From Hyphomicrobiales bacterium (lineage in GTDB: Bacteria; Pseudomonadota; Alphaproteobacteria; Rhizobiales; Rhizobiaceae): 64,000 nt of DNA. The notes under the pieces are model-generated. The model did not search any database and was not told where the DNA came from. It worked only from the letters and a program-made list of their open reading frames with translations. Shown here piece after piece: positions 19,413 through 27,455 of this stretch; the stretch's first letter is position 1, and each line of letters begins with the position of its first letter. Where the stretch lies: NCBI GenBank assembly GCA_900472485.1, contig UCII01000012.1, positions 1 through 64,000 on the forward strand. Reading direction: 5' to 3'. The position numbers and the translations under genes were made by a program.

Positions 19413-20798
19413 TCAAGTTGCCACCGCCGCATCTTTCCTTTCTACCCTCCCCACCACCATATACTCCCCCTTCAGCCGCATGTGACACCAGCAAGCAAAG
19501 GCGGAGCTGGCGAAGGCCAGGCTTTCGCCGATGGCCAGGCGGTTGTTGGAATTGCTGAGCAGGGTCAGCGAGAAGAAGAAGAGGCAAGCAATATAGGCGT
19601 GCCACGCGGCGCGCGGGATGATGCCGGCCTTGCGGGCGCGCCAGACGGCTCGGATAAAGACGCCGAGCATGAAGCCCATGATTGCCGCGCCGAACAGGCC
19701 GTAGCGCACCAGGATTTCCAGATAGCCGTTGTGTAGCAGCGTGTACTGGACATGCGAGTAGCGGGTCTCAGCCCAGCGTTCGAGCCACCGGTTGCCCCAG
19801 CCGAAGATCGGTGCGGAGGAGAAGACCTCCCAGCTGTTCGACCAGAGCTGCAGGCGTTCGTCCATCGATACCGGGGTGTTGGTCGAACTGATGGTATTCG
19901 AGACCACGCCGCCGAGATCATGGCCGTCGGTCACATTCTCCACCATGGAAAGGGCGGCCGACACGGTCGGGCCGGCGGTCTTGTCGAGATTGTGCCTGAC
20001 GCCATAGATCCCAGCGATCAACAGGGCCGCGACGGAGATGATGATGATGACGCCGCTCTTCAGGCGCAGGTAGGTCAGCGTGATCAGCGCCAGCAGCGGC
20101 AGGGTGATGCCAAGTGCCAGCCAGACGCCTTTCGATTTGGCGCCGTAAATGGCGATGAAACAGAGCGCGAAGATGAAGGGCGAAGCGATATAGGCGAAGC
20201 GGGCGATCCGGCGGTCACTGGATTTGTCCGTCAGATAGTGCAGCAGCCAGAAGAGGGTGAAGATCACGATCATGCCGCAGGCGACTGCACCGTGGATCTG
20301 GTTGTTCATGATCAGTGGCCGGATGGTTTCGCCGGCAAAAACCTCGCGTAGATGCTGGGTAGCGACCAGCATGATGAGGACCACCGCGAAATAAGCCGCG
20401 ACGATCTTTTCCATCAGCTCTTCGTAGAGCAGAAACGCGACGCCCATGATGGGGAAGAAGAAGGGGAAGGCATAGAGCCAGTCCGAGGCGCCGATATCGT
20501 GCTGCGGCGTCAGCCAGAAGGTGATGAAGAAACGCGCCATGACATAGAAAGCCCAGCCCATGCAGAGCCAGCCGATCCAGTCCGTGCGCGGCCGTATCGG
20601 TGCCTTCATATAGTAGTAGAGAGCGATCAGAGAGAGGAGCGCGGTGGCATAGCGATAGGCGTCGCTCTCGACCACGGTCGGGGAGGCGACCAGAAGCCAG
20701 AGAATGCCGCCGATGACGGCGACCGGTTTCGTCATGCTGCTTCCAGCCTTTGTAAGGCCGATCGGTTCGGCTGCAAGGTCAGCATGGGGTTTGTTCAT
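19413..20798 (-). CDS. O-antigen polymerase/ligase family membrane protein
   Basis: A 461-residue polytopic inner-membrane protein (about 10-12 hydrophobic segments, for example AVIGGILWLLVASPTVV, FFFPIMGVAFLLY). The large periplasmic loop before ERLQLWSNSWEVFSSAPIFG, followed by GWGNRWLE and YTLLHNGYLEILVRYGLFG, is the Wzy_C signature of O-antigen ligases and polymerases (WaaL, Wzy, ExoQ-type). It would polymerise repeats or attach O-antigen to lipid A-core; the two cannot be separated by sequence. It follows the initiating sugar transferase on the same strand. I take the ATG at 20798; one at 20813 is also possible. Confidence 0.85.
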   Translation of the reverse strand: MNKPHADLAAEPIGLTKAGSSMTKPVAVIGGILWLLVASPTVVESDAYRYATALLSLIALYYYMKAPIRPRTDWIGWLCMGWAFYVMARFFITFWLTPQHDIGASDWLYAFPFFFPIMGVAFLLYEELMEKIVAAYFAVVLIMLVATQHLREVFAGETIRPLIMNNQIHGAVACGMIVIFTLFWLLHYLTDKSSDRRIARFAYIASPFIFALCFIAIYGAKSKGVWLALGITLPLLALITLTYLRLKSGVIIIISVAALLIAGIYGVRHNLDKTAGPTVSAALSMVENVTDGHDLGGVVSNTISSTNTPVSMDERLQLWSNSWEVFSSAPIFGWGNRWLERWAETRYSHVQYTLLHNGYLEILVRYGLFGAAIMGFMLGVFIRAVWRARKAGIIPRAAWHAYIACLFFFSLTLLSNSNNRLAIGESLAFASSAFACWCHMRLKGEYMVVGRVERKDAAVAT

Positions 20799-20954
20799 GC
20801 GCGAGTCGTCCAATGTCGTCCGCCTTCATCCCAGATTCGGTTCATCATCCGGCATTTCTCGCTCCCATGACGGGCACTATGGTCGCAAAGGGGCAGGAAT
20901 ACGGCAATTTTCCCATGCCGTTGCGCCACCGATGTCGATTTCGCCGAATGCTTG

Positions 20955-21530
20955 TTAATGAGCAACTCCGTCGCGCCGGACCACTTTCAAGGCTGTCAGG
21001 AAAATGATCTTGAGGTCGAAGAAAAAGGAGCGCCGGCGCAGGTAATCCTCGTCCAGCGCCACCTTCTGGGGGATCGGCAGTTCGTCACGGCCGTTGACCT
21101 GCGCCCAGCCGGTCAAGCCCGGCAGCAGCGCGTCGACACCGCGTTCCGTGCGCAGGGCGACGAGATCGTGCTGGTTGAACAGGGCAGGGCGCGGGCCGAC
21201 GATGCTCATCTCGCCTTTGAGGATGCACCAGAGCTGCGGTAGCTCGTCGAGGCTGGATTTGCGCAGGAAGGAGCCGATCGGCGTCAGATAGATATTCGGA
21301 TCCTTCAGCAGATGGGTCGCCACGGCAGGCGTATCGGTGCGCATGCTGCGAAATTTCGGCATGCGGAAGATCCTGTTTCTCCGGCCGACCCGATCCGACC
21401 AATAAAGGATCGGACCTGGCGAGGTCAGCCGCACGGCGAGTGCGACGATCAGGATCGGAATGAAAAAGACGATGGTCGCGGCTAGAGCGGCGAGAAAGTC
21501 GAAAAGGCGTTTGGCGATCGTATAAAGCAT
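20955..21530 (-). CDS. undecaprenyl-phosphate sugar-phosphate transferase (WreU/ExoY/PssA type)
   Basis: Starts a lipid-linked glycan by moving a sugar-1-phosphate from a UDP-sugar to undecaprenyl phosphate. This 191-residue short form has one N-terminal membrane segment ([18 protein letters not shown]) and the catalytic core: [56 protein letters not shown] and DEDYLRR. In Rhizobium etli a gene of this type (wreU) beside a UDP-4-keto-sugar reductase (wreQ) starts the O-antigen with QuiNAc; the divergent reductase gene at 21717 makes the same arrangement possible here. An alternative ATG lies at 21548. Confidence 0.9.
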   Translation of the reverse strand: MLYTIAKRLFDFLAALAATIVFFIPILIVALAVRLTSPGPILYWSDRVGRRNRIFRMPKFRSMRTDTPAVATHLLKDPNIYLTPIGSFLRKSSLDELPQLWCILKGEMSIVGPRPALFNQHDLVALRTERGVDALLPGLTGWAQVNGRDELPIPQKVALDEDYLRRRSFFFDLKIIFLTALKVVRRDGVAH

Positions 21531-21716
21531 CGTCTCTTGTCGTTGCATCGCCCTGTGTTCTGAGGGTGATGAAGGTCGTCAATGCCCTGTGCATCTCATA
21601 TCGCGATTTCAAGCACAACCATCCCCCGCGAGATTCCCCGCCCTTGTTCCAAGCAGATATCCCGTGCAAAGCATGTCTCAGCTAATCATGGTGCGGAAAG
21701 CGGAGGCAGTGCGCGG

Positions 21717-22652
21717 ATGATCCTGGTGACGGGTGCGACGGGTTTTGTCGGACAGGCCCTGTGTGCGGAGCTTTCCCGCCGGCGGATGGAGTATCGGCCG
21801 GTCAGCCGCAGCCCCCGCTCAGGCTTTGTCGTCATCGGTACGATGAATAGCGATACCGATTGGTCCGATGCACTTGCCGGCATCGACACCGTCATTCACC
21901 TGGCGGCCCGCGTCCATGTCATGAACGAGAGCGCCGCCGATCCGTTGGCGGCATTCCGCGCCGTCAATGTCGATGCAACGGTCAACCTGGCGCGGCAGGC
22001 CGCGGGCGCGGGCGTGAAACGCTTCATTTTCCTGAGCTCGATCAAGGTCAATGGCGAGGAGACGGCGGAGGGGAAGCCGTTCAGGGCTTCGGACGCGCCC
22101 TATCCGGAGGATGCCTATGGCCGCTCGAAGCTGGAGGCGGAGGGGGCCCTGCTTGCGATATCAGCGGAAACGGGCATGGAGGTCGTCATCATTCGGCCGC
22201 CGCTCGTCTATGGTCCCGGCGTGAAGGCGAATTTCGCAAGCCTGATGAAATGGGCCTCCCGGCCGTTTCCCTGGCCGTTCGGGATGATTCGAAACCGCAG
22301 GTCGCTCGTTTATCTCGGCAATCTCGTCGACTTCATGTTGCTCAGCGCCCGCCATCCGGCCGCCGGCAATCGCGTGTTTTTGGTCAGCGACGGCGAAGAT
22401 CTTTCGATCGGCCAGCTGATCTCCAAATTATCCTTGGCCGCGGGGCGCACGGCCTGGATGCTGCCGGTGCCGCCTGCGCTGCTCGAGGGACTTGCCGCGC
22501 TTTTGGGGCGTCGAGCCGCCGCGCAGCGGTTGCTTGGCTCGCTTCAGGTCGATATCGGCGAGACTCGGTTGGTCACCGGCTGGTCGCCGCCCTACTCGGT
22601 CGAAGAAGGATTGGCGGCAACGGTCGCCAGTGCGGAGACAAAGGCGCGCTGA
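21717..22652 (+). CDS. NAD-dependent epimerase/reductase (WreQ/WbpV-like)
   Basis: A 311-residue extended SDR: ILVTGATGFVGQALC at the N-terminus, HLAARVHVM, FLSSIKVNGE, the Y-x3-K pair in PYPEDAYGRSKLEAE, and RPPLVYGPGVKANF. The SSIKVNGE and PLVYGPGVKANF pattern is characteristic of UDP-sugar C4 reductases/epimerases next to initiating transferases (WreQ, WbpV, WbpK), which reduce a UDP-4-keto-6-deoxy-HexNAc to the QuiNAc or FucNAc donor. It is divergent from the sugar transferase, 186 bases apart. GGAG at 21702 supports the ATG at 21717. The partner dehydratase (WbpM/WreV type) is not in this window. Confidence 0.8.
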   Translation: MILVTGATGFVGQALCAELSRRRMEYRPVSRSPRSGFVVIGTMNSDTDWSDALAGIDTVIHLAARVHVMNESAADPLAAFRAVNVDATVNLARQAAGAGVKRFIFLSSIKVNGEETAEGKPFRASDAPYPEDAYGRSKLEAEGALLAISAETGMEVVIIRPPLVYGPGVKANFASLMKWASRPFPWPFGMIRNRRSLVYLGNLVDFMLLSARHPAAGNRVFLVSDGEDLSIGQLISKLSLAAGRTAWMLPVPPALLEGLAALLGRRAAAQRLLGSLQVDIGETRLVTGWSPPYSVEEGLAATVASAETKAR

Positions 22653-22667
22653 GCTGGCCTTTCAGCC

Positions 22668-23954
22668 TTACAGGCTCCAGACCGAATGACCTTCCAGTAG
22701 AGGATTGGCTCGATCGAGCGCCGCCTTCACGTCGATGACGACGCCGTTCTCGCTCAAGAGATCGAGGATCTCAGCAGCACCTTCCGCCAGATAGGATTTG
22801 TGCGGAACGGCAAGCACGACGGCGTCGAGCTTGCCGAAGTCCTGCAACTCCCTGAGCTTTATGCCGTATTCTTCCTCGGCCTCCGAGATGCTCGCCATCG
22901 GATCGTGCACCAGCGGCTCCAGGCCGAACTGATGCAATTCGCTTATAATGTCGGGCACGCGGCTGTTGCGCAGGTCGGGCACGTTTTCCTTGAAGGTCAG
23001 CCCGAATATGCCGATCCGGGCGCCGTTGATCGGCTTTTTCGCCGCAACCAGCATCTTGATGAGCTTCTGGGCGATGAAGGCGCCCATGCCGTCATTGATG
23101 CGGCGGCCGGAAAGAATGACTTCCGGATGATAGCCGAGTTCCTCGGCCTTGGCCGTCAGGTAATAGGGGTCGACGCCGATGCAGTGCCCGCCGACGAGGC
23201 CAGGAGTGAAGGGCAGGAAATTCCATTTCGTGCGCGCCGCCTTCAGCACGTCGGCGGTGCGGATATCCATTTTCTCGAAAATGATCGAAAGCTCGTTCAT
23301 CAATGCGATATTGACGTCGCGCTGGGTATTCTCGATCACCTTGGCGGCTTCGGCCACCTTGATGCTGGGGGCGCGGTGGATGCCGGCCTCTACCACGGCG
23401 CCATAAATCGCGGCGATCCTTTCCAGCGTTTCCGCATCGTCGCCGGCGACGACCTTTACGATGCGCTCGAAGGTGTGTTCCTTGTCGCCGGGATTGATGC
23501 GTTCCGGCGAATAGCCGACATGGAAATCCTCGCCCTGCCGCAGTCCGGAAACCTCCGCCAACACCGGGCCGCAGACCTCTTCAGTGACACCCGGGTAGAC
23601 GGTCGATTCATAGACCACGACCGAACCTTTGCGCAAAACCTTGCCGACCGTGCGCGAGGCCGAAATCATCGGCCGCAGATCGGGCTGTCGGTTCCGATCG
23701 ATCGGTGTCGGCACGGCGACGATGAAGATATCGCGATCCCCGAGATCCTCGATCTCGCTGCTGATGCGCAACCCGCTCGACCGCAGCCGCTCGGCAGAAA
23801 TCTCCCTGGTATCGTCCTCGCCCGCCCTCAGCGCGGCGACACGGGAGGCCTTGATGTCGAAGCCGACCACATCATGGAATTTTTCGGCAAGCGCAATCGC
23901 GACGGGGAGGCCCACATAACCGAGGCCGATAACGGCAATTTTTTCGTTCAACAC
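22668..23954 (-). CDS. nucleotide sugar dehydrogenase (WbpO/TviB-like)
   Basis: A 428-residue UDP-glucose/GDP-mannose dehydrogenase family enzyme, oxidising C6 of a UDP-HexNAc to a uronic acid. It shows the Rossmann GLGYVGLPVA near the N-terminus, VAVPTPID, YESTVYPGVTEEVCGP, YSPERINPGD, the catalytic cysteine block FTPGLVGGHCIGVDPYYL, and the C-terminal FGLTFKENVPDLRNSRV. These features fit the UDP-GalNAc/GlcNAc 6-dehydrogenase branch (WbpO, TviB, WbpA) better than UDP-glucose dehydrogenase. GTG at 23954 with GAGG just upstream is preferred to a longer frame from 24080 lacking similarity. It is convergent with the reductase gene, 15 bases apart. Confidence 0.88.
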   Translation of the reverse strand: MLNEKIAVIGLGYVGLPVAIALAEKFHDVVGFDIKASRVAALRAGEDDTREISAERLRSSGLRISSEIEDLGDRDIFIVAVPTPIDRNRQPDLRPMISASRTVGKVLRKGSVVVYESTVYPGVTEEVCGPVLAEVSGLRQGEDFHVGYSPERINPGDKEHTFERIVKVVAGDDAETLERIAAIYGAVVEAGIHRAPSIKVAEAAKVIENTQRDVNIALMNELSIIFEKMDIRTADVLKAARTKWNFLPFTPGLVGGHCIGVDPYYLTAKAEELGYHPEVILSGRRINDGMGAFIAQKLIKMLVAAKKPINGARIGIFGLTFKENVPDLRNSRVPDIISELHQFGLEPLVHDPMASISEAEEEYGIKLRELQDFGKLDAVVLAVPHKSYLAEGAAEILDLLSENGVVIDVKAALDRANPLLEGHSVWSL

Positions 23955-24202
23955 AACATACCTCGAACATTCCGCCTGAATTAGCCCGAATTCGAAGCTG
24001 ATGTCAGCGTTAAATATTTGCCACAGACGTGGTTTCTGCTGCCGGTCGCGTGAATGTGAATATCGGCTGCCGGCTTTCAATAGGCTGGAGATACGGGACT
24101 GGGGCTGGTTTTGGTAGGGCGCCTGATATGGGCATCGAAACTTTCTCGTCCCGAACCTATTTATAGGGGTAAGAGTTATTTTCTCGGAAAGGGTGGTTCG
24201 CG

Positions 24203-24391
24203 ATGCGAAACAGCCATCTTAAATATCTACGCTCACAGCGAGAGGATCTCGAAGCCAAGCTTGAGCTGCATATAGCTCGCTATTGTTTCGGTGACGGCGA
24301 GGTCGAAGACGGTACCGAGGCGGAGTTGCGGCAACGGATCGCGGAATTGTCTGATGAAATCACCGTGCTTGAGACCCAATGGGGTGAATAG
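24203..24391 (+). CDS. small coiled-coil hypothetical protein
   Basis: A 62-residue soluble protein, mostly predicted helix, with heptad-like stretches RSQREDLEAKLELHIAR and ELRQRIAELSDEITVLETQ. AAAGGGTGG lies 8 bases before the ATG. It overlaps the last 112 bases of the convergent gene on the other strand. I do not recognise a family. The good ribosome site and regular heptads argue that it is real. Confidence 0.55.
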   Translation: MRNSHLKYLRSQREDLEAKLELHIARYCFGDGEVEDGTEAELRQRIAELSDEITVLETQWGE

Positions 24392-25437
24392 TCTGACGGC
24401 TGCTGGGCACAGGCGCCAGCTTGCTGATTCCGGTCGGCGTGATCGGTGATAGAAGGTGCAAGGAAATCCTGAACCTGGTTCAGCTGCCAGTCCGCAAAAG
24501 GCGGGTTTGCGACAAGAGCTGTCGAATCCGTTGATATGGGCGCCAAGCAGGCCGAAAACGGCTGGCCGGCCGCGCAAGCGCCGGCCTTGATCAGATCGTC
24601 GGTGGTCGCCTTGTCGGTCACTAGGTTGATTTTCGTCGCTTCATCCGGCGTGATAAGCCGTATCGAACTTGGAACGGTACTCATCGCCATATCCAGTATC
24701 GACCGATTAACACCCATTTTCTTGAAGTAAGCGAGCATCTTCGATCGCTGCGATTTCGACAGTTTCGTACTGTAGTGCAGTCCGACAAACTTGCGGCTGA
24801 TTTCCTGGCGACTGATGAGGTGCTTCTTGCCGTTAATGATCTGATACTTCATCCGGTAGATGATCCGTTCCTGATCATAGGTCGTTTTGACCTGATGGAC
24901 TCCGACTATAGCGAAGGGGCTGACGACGCGCCTGACGCCGGCGGACAGCACAAAGGGGCAGGCCGAAAGACATCTGCTACCTGCGGAATAGGCAATAGCT
25001 TTTGCTCCGGCGCGCCAGCCGTCGGCACACAGCGGCTGATTGCCTGGACAGGATTGCAGCCGGGTTCCACCCACCGCAACGGACAGGCCACGCTCGCGGA
25101 TGATTTCACCGATTTTCATCGCGGCTTCTACATTTCCGCCGGGTGAATTCACGATTATAGGCAGCTTCTTGTTGCCCGTGCTTGCAAGAAGCTTGCGCAA
25201 GTCGTCGGGGGATCTTGCATCGATCATGCCTTCGGCTGCAATCCAGTCCATGCAGCCCTCGGGCCGACAATTGTCGGAGCCGGGAGCCGCGTGAACGAGC
25301 ATGAATTGCATTGGCGTCCCGGGCACCTGGGCCATCGCAGCCGCCGTCAGCCCCGTGAGTGCAAAACCGATCACGGCTGCCGACAGGCAAATCTTCAGCG
25401 CGCAACGCAAAAGACGCCAGAAAACTGCAAAAATCAT
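24280..25437 (-). CDS. exported ClpP/crotonase-fold protein (COG3904-like)
   Basis: A 385-residue protein with an N-terminal signal (FWRLLRCALKICLSAAVIGF to TAAAMAQ). Residues about 70-230 resemble predicted periplasmic ClpP-like proteins: LPIIVNSPGGNVEAAMKIGE is the ClpP strand-and-helix motif, and YSAGSRCLSACPFVLSAGVR places a Ser-Ala-Cys where ClpP has its Ser. Later, VGVHQVKTTY supplies a possible His. Substrate and role are unknown. The last 38 residues are read antisense to the small coiled-coil gene and are Ser-rich, so the C-terminus may be a stop-loss extension. ATG 25437 is taken as start since it leads directly into the signal peptide. Confidence 0.72.
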   Translation of the reverse strand: MIFAVFWRLLRCALKICLSAAVIGFALTGLTAAAMAQVPGTPMQFMLVHAAPGSDNCRPEGCMDWIAAEGMIDARSPDDLRKLLASTGNKKLPIIVNSPGGNVEAAMKIGEIIRERGLSVAVGGTRLQSCPGNQPLCADGWRAGAKAIAYSAGSRCLSACPFVLSAGVRRVVSPFAIVGVHQVKTTYDQERIIYRMKYQIINGKKHLISRQEISRKFVGLHYSTKLSKSQRSKMLAYFKKMGVNRSILDMAMSTVPSSIRLITPDEATKINLVTDKATTDDLIKAGACAAGQPFSACLAPISTDSTALVANPPFADWQLNQVQDFLAPSITDHADRNQQAGACAQQPSDYSPHWVSSTVISSDNSAIRCRNSASVPSSTSPSPKQ

Positions 25438-25613
25438 GAAGTGAAACCCCCGCACCCACTGGATGGAAGCTAGCAAAGTGCAATCCAATTAAGCAAGGGG
25501 CACAACCTCGATCTGCACCGTGTCACGAGACTGCCACCGGGTTAAAATACGAGGCATCGATAGGCACGCAAGCATCTCGACATCAGCAGCTATTCGGCGC
25601 GATAAGGTCGGAG

Positions 25614-26321
25614 ATGATCGAAGCGAGCGAGAAAGCGATGAAGCCGAGCCTACCCACTCTGCTGAGTATCAATGGCGGCTATGTCGATACCGCCGGATTT
25701 CTGGCCCTGCATGGGCTGTTCACGGCGCATGTCACTGGCAATTTCGTCACGCTTGGCGCTTCCCTGGCGCTCGGAACCTCCGGCGCTTTGGCTAAGCTTC
25801 TGGCGCTGCCGGTTTTCTGCGTTATTGTCATTCTCGCCCGTCTCATTGGTAGCGATCTCTCGCGGCGCAATCTGCCGACGCTGCAGATCATCCTTACGCT
25901 GAAATTGCTGCTACTTGTGTTTGCCGCGATCCTGGCCATGCGCTTCGGCCCGTTCGGCGACGGGGACGGTTGGAAGCCGCTTCTAACGGGGATGACGCTT
26001 GTGGCGGCCATGGCCATCCAGACGACGGCACATCGCATTCATCTCGGCTCGACGCCACCGACCACCATGATGACGGGCACGACAACGCAGATCATGATCG
26101 ATATCGCCGACCTGCTCCATGGTGCCAAGCCGGAAGAAAAGGCGACGATGAAGGCGCGGCTTCGCCGCATGGGCGTATCGGTTGGCGGCTTTGCCTTCGG
26201 TTGCGCGCTGGCGGCGGCGCTTTTTCGGTTTGTCGGCATGGCATGTTTCCTTCTGCCGCCGGTCCTGGCGCTGGCCGGAATTCTTATGCATACAGGCAAG
26301 GCAGAGGCGAAGCCGGCTTAG
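25614..26321 (+). CDS. DUF1275 (YoaK-like) membrane protein
   Basis: A 235-residue integral membrane protein with about six hydrophobic segments. The N-terminal block LLSINGGYVDTAGFLALHGL followed by FTAHVTGNFVTLG is the DUF1275 signature, and TTTQIMIDIADLLHG is also typical. The family is present in many bacteria as a putative transporter with no agreed substrate. AAGG lies 7 bases before the ATG. It stands alone between a divergent exported protein gene and galE. Confidence 0.85.
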   Translation: MIEASEKAMKPSLPTLLSINGGYVDTAGFLALHGLFTAHVTGNFVTLGASLALGTSGALAKLLALPVFCVIVILARLIGSDLSRRNLPTLQIILTLKLLLLVFAAILAMRFGPFGDGDGWKPLLTGMTLVAAMAIQTTAHRIHLGSTPPTTMMTGTTTQIMIDIADLLHGAKPEEKATMKARLRRMGVSVGGFAFGCALAAALFRFVGMACFLLPPVLALAGILMHTGKAEAKPA

Positions 26322-26471
26322 CTTTTTCGCCTGCGTCCATTCTTGAGACTACCAATCTTGCTCCTTTCTCCCGCCTTGCAAGTCGGCTACAGCTCTCTAA
26401 GTGTACGCGTCGGATCGAACGGTCCGCCGCGTTTAAGACGGCAAATCCTTGTGAGTTAAGAAGGGATGGTC

Positions 26472-27455
26472 ATGGCAGGAGAAACGGTGCTTGTGGTCGG
26501 CGGAGCCGGATATATCGGTTCGCACACATGTCTGGATCTGGCGAACAAGGGGTTCAAGCCCGTCGTTTACGACAATTTCTCCAATGGTCATCGCGAGTTC
26601 GTCAAATGGGGTCCGGCCGAGGAAGGCGATATCCGCGATCGGGCGCGCCTCGATGAGGTGCTGGCCAAGCACAAGCCTGCCGCCATTCTGCATTTCGCCG
26701 CGCTGATCGAGGTCGGCGAGTCGGTCAAGGATCCCGTTTCTTTCTATGAAAACAATGTTATCGGCACGCTGACCCTGCTGTCAGCAGCCCAGGCGGCCGG
26801 TGTGAAGGCTTTCGTCTTCTCCTCGACCTGTGCAACATACGGTCTGCCGCAGAGCGTGCCGTTGGACGAGAGCCACCAGCAGGTGCCGATCAACCCTTAC
26901 GGCCGTACGAAATATATCGTCGAGCAGGCGCTCGCCGATTACGACCAGTACAAGGGGCTGCGCTCCGTCATTCTGCGCTATTTCAATGCTGCAGGCGCTG
27001 ATTTCGAGGGGCGCATCGGTGAGTGGCATACGCCGGAAACCCATGCTATCCCGCTCGCCATCGATGCCGCCCTCGGCCGCCGTCAGGGCTTCAAGGTCTT
27101 TGGCAGCGATTATGACACGCGCGATGGCACCTGCGTGCGCGATTACATCCATGTGCTCGATCTTGCCGATGCCCATGTCCGAGCCGTGGAATATCTGCTT
27201 GATGGCGGCGATTCCGTCGCGCTCAATCTCGGCACGGGCACGGGAACGACGGTGAAGGAACTGCTGGGCACGATTGAAACTGTGTCCAACCGGCCGTTCC
27301 CGGTCGAATATGTCGGCCGCCGAGAGGGCGATTCGACGACGCTGGTTGCCAATAACGACAAGGCGCGCGATATCCTCGGCTGGTCGCCGCAATATGATCT
27401 GACCGAGATCATCCAATCCGCCTGGAATTGGCATGCCAAGTCCAACCAGCACTGA
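26472..27455 (+). CDS. galE: UDP-glucose 4-epimerase (GalE/ExoB)
   Basis: Interconverts UDP-glucose and UDP-galactose, feeding exo- and lipopolysaccharide synthesis (the exoB role in rhizobia). The 327-residue protein has VVGGAGYIGSH, VYDNFSNGH, HFAALIEVGESV, SSTCATYG, the Y-x3-K pair in NPYGRTKYIVE, and LRYFNAAGADFEGRIGE. AAGAAGGG precedes it; the ATG at 26472 has better spacing than one at 26466. Its end overlaps the following hydrolase gene by 23 bases, implying co-expression. Confidence 0.95.
   Translation: MAGETVLVVGGAGYIGSHTCLDLANKGFKPVVYDNFSNGHREFVKWGPAEEGDIRDRARLDEVLAKHKPAAILHFAALIEVGESVKDPVSFYENNVIGTLTLLSAAQAAGVKAFVFSSTCATYGLPQSVPLDESHQQVPINPYGRTKYIVEQALADYDQYKGLRSVILRYFNAAGADFEGRIGEWHTPETHAIPLAIDAALGRRQGFKVFGSDYDTRDGTCVRDYIHVLDLADAHVRAVEYLLDGGDSVALNLGTGTGTTVKELLGTIETVSNRPFPVEYVGRREGDSTTLVANNDKARDILGWSPQYDLTEIIQSAWNWHAKSNQH

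Noticed and set aside
22800..23984. Plus-strand open frame of 394 codons over the nucleotide-sugar dehydrogenase
   Set aside because: The opposite strand carries all dehydrogenase motifs in order, so this is a shadow.
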